Of a stretch of 64,000 bases of DNA, positions 60,703-64,000 are shown piece by piece; the first letter of the stretch is position 1, and every line of letters starts with the position of its first letter. The notes under the pieces were generated by a model. It had not been told where the DNA came from. It saw only the letters and a list, made by a program, of their open reading frames with translations, and did not search any database. Source of the stretch: Luteimonas galliterrae (lineage in GTDB: Bacteria > Pseudomonadota > Gammaproteobacteria > Xanthomonadales > Xanthomonadaceae); contig NZ_JAMBEP010000001.1 of the NCBI RefSeq assembly GCF_023374055.1, positions 62,001 to 126,000 of the forward strand. The letters run 5' to 3'. The position numbers were made by a program, and so were the translations under genes.

Positions 60703-62145
60703 ATGACCCAACCTCTCGCCATCGCCGAATCCCGTCTGCTGCTGCCCGCAGGCCTCGACAGCCGCGGCCTCGACCGCGCCTTCGGCACGCTGCTCGGGCC
60801 GGGCATCGATTTCGGCGACCTTTATTTCCAGCACACCCGGCGCGAGAGCTGGAGCGTGGAGGACGGCATCGTCAAGGACGGCGCGCATTCGATCGAACAG
60901 GGCGTCGGCGTGCGCGCGATCAGCGGCGAGAAGACCGGCTTCGCCTATTCCGACGACATCAACGCCCAGGCGCTGCTGTCCGCGGCGCATTCGGCGCGCG
61001 CGATCGCGCGCGACGGCAGCGAACATCCGGCGCATGCGCTGGTGCGCGGGCAAAGCCGCGAGTTGTACGCGCCGCAGGATCCTATCGACGTGCTCGACAA
61101 CGCCGAGAAAGTGGAAGCGTTGCGCCGCGTCGACAAGCTGCTGCGCGCCGCGGATCCGCGCGTGCAGCAGGTGATGGTCAGCTTGTCCGGCGGAGTGGAC
61201 ACGATTCTGGTCGCGCGCAGCGACGGCGTTCTGGCCGGCGACGTGCGGCCGCTGGTGCGGCTCAACATCCAGGTGATCGTGGAGCAGAACGGACGCCGCG
61301 AAACCGGTTTCGCCGGCTACGGCGGGCGTTATTCGTACGCAGAGCTGCTCGCCGACGGCAAGCCGGAAAAATTCGCGCGCGAAGCGCTGCGCCAGGCGCT
61401 GGTGAACCTGGAGGCGATCGACGCACCGGCCGGCGTGATGCCGGTGGTGCTCGGCGCGGGCTGGCCCGGCGTGCTGCTGCACGAGGCGGTCGGACACGGC
61501 CTGGAAGGCGATTTCAACCGCAAAGGCACTTCGACCTACGCCGGCCGCATGGGCCAGCGCGTGGCATCGCCCGGCGTCACCATCGTCGACGACGGCACGC
61601 TGCCGGGTCGCCGCGGTTCGCTCAACATCGACGACGAAGGCACGCCGACGCAGTGCAATACGCTGATCGAGGACGGCGTGCTGGTCGGCTACATGCAGGA
61701 CACGCTCAACGCGCGGCTGATGGGCGCAAAGCCCACCGGAAACGGCCGCCGCGAATCATTCGCGCACCTGGTGATGCCGCGGATGACCAATACCTACATG
61801 CTGGCCGGGCAGCACGATCCGGAAGAGATGATCAAGTCGGTGAAGAAAGGCCTTTACGCGGTCAATTTCGGCGGCGGCCAGGTCGACATCACCAACGGCA
61901 AATACGTGTTCTCCGCGACCGAGGCGTATCTGATCGAAGACGGCAGGATCACCGCGCCGGTGAAGGGCGCCACCCTGATCGGCAACGGACCGGAAACGAT
62001 GCAGCGGGTGAAGATGATCGGACACGACATGCGCCTGGACGACGGCGTCGGCGTCTGCGGCAAGGACGGGCAGAGCGTGCCGGTGGGCGTGGGGCAGCCG
62101 TCGTTGCTGATCGATCAGTTGACGGTGGGTGGTACCAGCGCGTGA
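60703..62145 (+). CDS. tldD: Metalloprotease TldD
   Basis: This 480-residue zinc protease forms a heterodimer with TldE/PmbA and trims modified peptides (microcin B17 precursor, CcdA). The metal motif [11 protein letters not shown] starts at residue 260 and is intact, as are [20 protein letters not shown] and [19 protein letters not shown]. The C-terminal [20 protein letters not shown] also matches. The partner pmbA starts 724 bases after its stop, with the convergent darP gene between them, so both subunits are encoded here. Confidence 0.95.
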   Translation: MTQPLAIAESRLLLPAGLDSRGLDRAFGTLLGPGIDFGDLYFQHTRRESWSVEDGIVKDGAHSIEQGVGVRAISGEKTGFAYSDDINAQALLSAAHSARAIARDGSEHPAHALVRGQSRELYAPQDPIDVLDNAEKVEALRRVDKLLRAADPRVQQVMVSLSGGVDTILVARSDGVLAGDVRPLVRLNIQVIVEQNGRRETGFAGYGGRYSYAELLADGKPEKFAREALRQALVNLEAIDAPAGVMPVVLGAGWPGVLLHEAVGHGLEGDFNRKGTSTYAGRMGQRVASPGVTIVDDGTLPGRRGSLNIDDEGTPTQCNTLIEDGVLVGYMQDTLNARLMGAKPTGNGRRESFAHLVMPRMTNTYMLAGQHDPEEMIKSVKKGLYAVNFGGGQVDITNGKYVFSATEAYLIEDGRITAPVKGATLIGNGPETMQRVKMIGHDMRLDDGVGVCGKDGQSVPVGVGQPSLLIDQLTVGGTSA

Positions 62146-62162
62146 TGCGAATGCATGCTTTT

Positions 62163-62287
62163 TCCTTCTCCCATCGGGAGAAGGTGGCGCGGCAGCGCCG
62201 GATGAGGGTTCGGTGCGAGCGCGGTGCCTCGGCCACACACCGAACCCTCATCCGCCCTTCGGGCACCTTCTCCCGGCGGGAGAAGGA
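62163..62287. repeat. 125-base inverted-repeat element of the CCTTCTCCC family
   Basis: The ends are CCTTCTCCC/GGGAGAAGG hairpins. Inward of them GTGGCGC, GGATGAGGGTTCGGTG and their inverted copies pair. It is non-coding, between the convergent ends of tldD and darP, and could terminate both. Confidence 0.78.
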
Positions 62288-62303
62288 ACAGCAAGCAGCG
62301 CCG

Positions 62304-62852
62304 CTATTCCAGCTCAGCGCTGCCTTCGTCGGAAGCTTGCGCAAGCAACTCGCGCAACTCGCGGAACAATTCGCGATAGCTGTGCGGCGGCTTGTTCTTC
62401 GCCCTTTCTTCGCCGGCGTTGCGCACCAGTTGCCGCAAGCGCTGCCGGTCGGCATTCGGATGCTCGGCCAGCAATTCGGCCAGCGCCGCATCGCCATCGG
62501 CCAGCAGCCGCTCGCGCCAAGACTCGACCCGATGCAGCATCGCGGTCTCGCGCCGCGAAGCTTCGCCGCCGGCGTCCAGCGCGTCGCGGATCGCATCCAG
62601 CGTGGCATCGTCCTCGCGCCGCATCTGCTTGGCCAGGAACGCCATCTGCCGCTTGCGCGCGATCGGCGAGGTGATGCGCTGGGTATCGGCGATATGCGGC
62701 CGCAGCCCTTCCGGAATCGGCAGCTTGTCGAGCTGCGCGGCGCTCAGCGCCGCCAGTTGATGGCTCAAGGCGAGCACGTCCAGCGCGGCCTGCCGCTGCT
62801 GGGTGCGGCTGGGGCCCAGGAATTCGCCGGTTTCTTCGTCGCGTCCGCGCAT
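62304..62852 (-). CDS. darP: Ribosome biogenesis factor DarP (YjgA)
   Basis: This 182-residue, highly charged helical protein binds late 50S precursors (E. coli YjgA/DarP). It has [60 protein letters not shown] and [17 protein letters not shown], which are the family blocks. The start [11 protein letters not shown] at 62852 agrees with Xanthomonas homologues; an ATG at 62870 would add six residues and abut pmbA. It is divergent from pmbA by 17 bases. Confidence 0.93.
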   Translation of the reverse strand: MRGRDEETGEFLGPSRTQQRQAALDVLALSHQLAALSAAQLDKLPIPEGLRPHIADTQRITSPIARKRQMAFLAKQMRREDDATLDAIRDALDAGGEASRRETAMLHRVESWRERLLADGDAALAELLAEHPNADRQRLRQLVRNAGEERAKNKPPHSYRELFRELRELLAQASDEGSAELE

Positions 62853-62869
62853 GACACTAGGATAAGCCA

Positions 62870-64000
62870 TTGAACGCAGTCATTCCCCATCTCGAAGACG
62901 ACAGCCAGGCGCGCCTGGACGCCTTGGCCGCCATTTCGCAGCGCCTGCTTGATCGCTGCCGCGCCAACGGCGCCAGCCAGGCCGAAGTCAGCTGCAGCGA
63001 AGAGCGCGGGCTCAACGTCAACGTGCGCATGGGCGCCGTCGAAACCGTGGAGTCCAACCACGACCGCGGCATCGGCGTCACCGTCTATTTCGGCCAGCGC
63101 AAGGGCAGCGCCAGCACCGCGGACCTGCGCGAAGAGAGTCTGGAATCGACCGTGGCGCAGGCCTGTGCGATCGCCCGCTATACCGAAGACGACCCGGCGG
63201 CGGGACTGGCCGATGCCGAACTGATGGCCCGCGAGCATGGCTATTTCGACACCTGGCACCCGTGGGGCATCGACGCGGACCAGGCGCTCGACCTGGCGCT
63301 GGCTTGCGAAGCGGCCGGCCGCGATGTGGACGCGCGCATCGAAAATTCGGACGGCGCCTCGGTCGGCAGCAGCGCCAGCCTGAGCGTTTACGCCAATTCG
63401 CACGGTTTCGTCGGCCGCGACCGCGATACCCAGCACACGATCGGCTGCGCGCTGATCGCCGGCCGCGGCGATGCGATGCAGCGCGACGGCTGGTACAGCA
63501 CCGCGTTGGCGGCCGAGGATCTCGAATCGGCGGTCGCCATCGGCCGCAGCGCCGCCGAGCGCGCGGTCGCGCGGCTGGCGCCGCGGCAAATCGCCACCGG
63601 CGCCTATCCGGTGCTGTTTTCCGCGGAGATCGCGCGTTCGCTGATCGGCCACCTGCTCGGTGCGGTGTCCGGCGGCGCCTTGTACCGGCGCGCCAGTTTC
63701 CTGCTCGACAGCGTCGGCACGCAGCTGTTCCCGTCGTGGCTGTCGATAGAAGAGCAGCCGTTCCTGCGCCGCGGCTTCCGTTCCTCTTCTTACGATTCGG
63801 AAGGCGTGGCCACGCGCGAATCGCCGCTGGTGCGCGACGGCGTGCTGCAGCGCTACGTGCTGGGCAGCTATTCGGCGCGCAAGCTCGGGCTGCAGACCAC
63901 CGCCAATGCCGGCGGCGTGCACAACCTCGCCGTATCGGCGAACGCGGGCGGCTTCGACGAGATGCTGCGCGGCATGGGCCGCGGCCTGCTGGTCACCGAA
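62870..64000 (+). CDS. pmbA: Metalloprotease-like subunit PmbA/TldE (3' end outside window)
   Basis: The first 377 codons of TldE/PmbA, the TldD partner, are present. It starts TTG-AAC-GCA with AGGA seven bases upstream, between the divergent start codons. Recognisable parts: [20 protein letters not shown] near residue 54, [20 protein letters not shown] near 124, [20 protein letters not shown] near 154, [20 protein letters not shown] near 275, and [20 protein letters not shown] near 324. It lacks the HExxxH of TldD, as expected. The frame stays open to the last base of the window. Confidence 0.93.
   Translation, partial: MNAVIPHLEDDSQARLDALAAISQRLLDRCRANGASQAEVSCSEERGLNVNVRMGAVETVESNHDRGIGVTVYFGQRKGSASTADLREESLESTVAQACAIARYTEDDPAAGLADAELMAREHGYFDTWHPWGIDADQALDLALACEAAGRDVDARIENSDGASVGSSASLSVYANSHGFVGRDRDTQHTIGCALIAGRGDAMQRDGWYSTALAAEDLESAVAIGRSAAERAVARLAPRQIATGAYPVLFSAEIARSLIGHLLGAVSGGALYRRASFLLDSVGTQLFPSWLSIEEQPFLRRGFRSSSYDSEGVATRESPLVRDGVLQRYVLGSYSARKLGLQTTANAGGVHNLAVSANAGGFDEMLRGMGRGLLVTE

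Noticed and set aside
855-62287. CRISPR array among the many short repeats
   Set aside because: The repeats are palindromic, in inverted pairs and dispersed, without regular spacers; no cas genes are present.

Overview
The window is one contiguous stretch of GC-rich chromosome from a gammaproteobacterium of the Xanthomonadaceae/Lysobacteraceae, most likely Lysobacter or a close relative. The evidence is the gene order secF-suhB-trmJ at the left, the leuS-lptE-holA-nadD-rsfS-rlmH-maf-rng-yhdP-tldD-darP-pmbA housekeeping series at the right, a DarP protein starting with the Xanthomonas-type [11 protein letters not shown], tandem secreted M13 peptidases, and intergenic spacers full of GTAG-headed REP palindromes. 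This assignment is inference from gene content; no rRNA, tRNA, prophage, insertion-sequence transposase or CRISPR array was seen.

Layout. 1-3.5 kb: end of secF, a 1 kb repeat-filled spacer, then divergent suhB and trmJ. 3.7-10.7 kb: a PhnD-like binding protein coupled to a GGDEF/EAL protein, a VOC protein, an NTF2-like Tat protein, a double-GAF histidine kinase and a cupin gene whose 3' end is duplicated downstream. 10.9-17.4 kb: exoD/CNNM-type membrane pair, DUF47-Pit phosphate uptake with a possible PHO box, an alkyltransferase-like protein, a 2OG oxygenase and a rhomboid protease. 17.5-25.5 kb: two M13 metallopeptidases, LtrA-DoxX, and a LysM/FecR plus CHASE2-diguanylate cyclase operon. 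27.5-33.2 kb: rhlE, a PD40 protein, a LytS/LytTR two-component pair and an Hpt/RcsB-like pair. 33.5-43.1 kb: a queuosine-precursor transporter, a Ser/Thr kinase fused to an FGE-like domain, a thioredoxin-TPR co-chaperone, an XRE-DUF998 switch with what looks like a leaderless promoter, SemiSWEET and an amidohydrolase. 43.3-64 kb: the housekeeping series, interrupted by PhoX, TonB and SIMPL genes on the opposite strand.

Signalling is the main theme of the left two thirds: two c-di-GMP proteins, three histidine kinase, response-regulator or phosphotransfer sets, and one eukaryotic-like kinase. The right third is mostly envelope, translation and replication housekeeping.

The most unusual feature is the spacer architecture. 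At least three sequence-unrelated palindrome families share a GTAG head and are mostly placed as inverted pairs. There are also several larger inverted-repeat elements, including two copies of a ~157 bp composite, a ~350 bp element with self-palindromic ends, and one element that supplies the last codons of maf. Some REP heads supply the TAG stop codon of the neighbouring gene. No fully convincing new system was found; the best leads are listed as findings.
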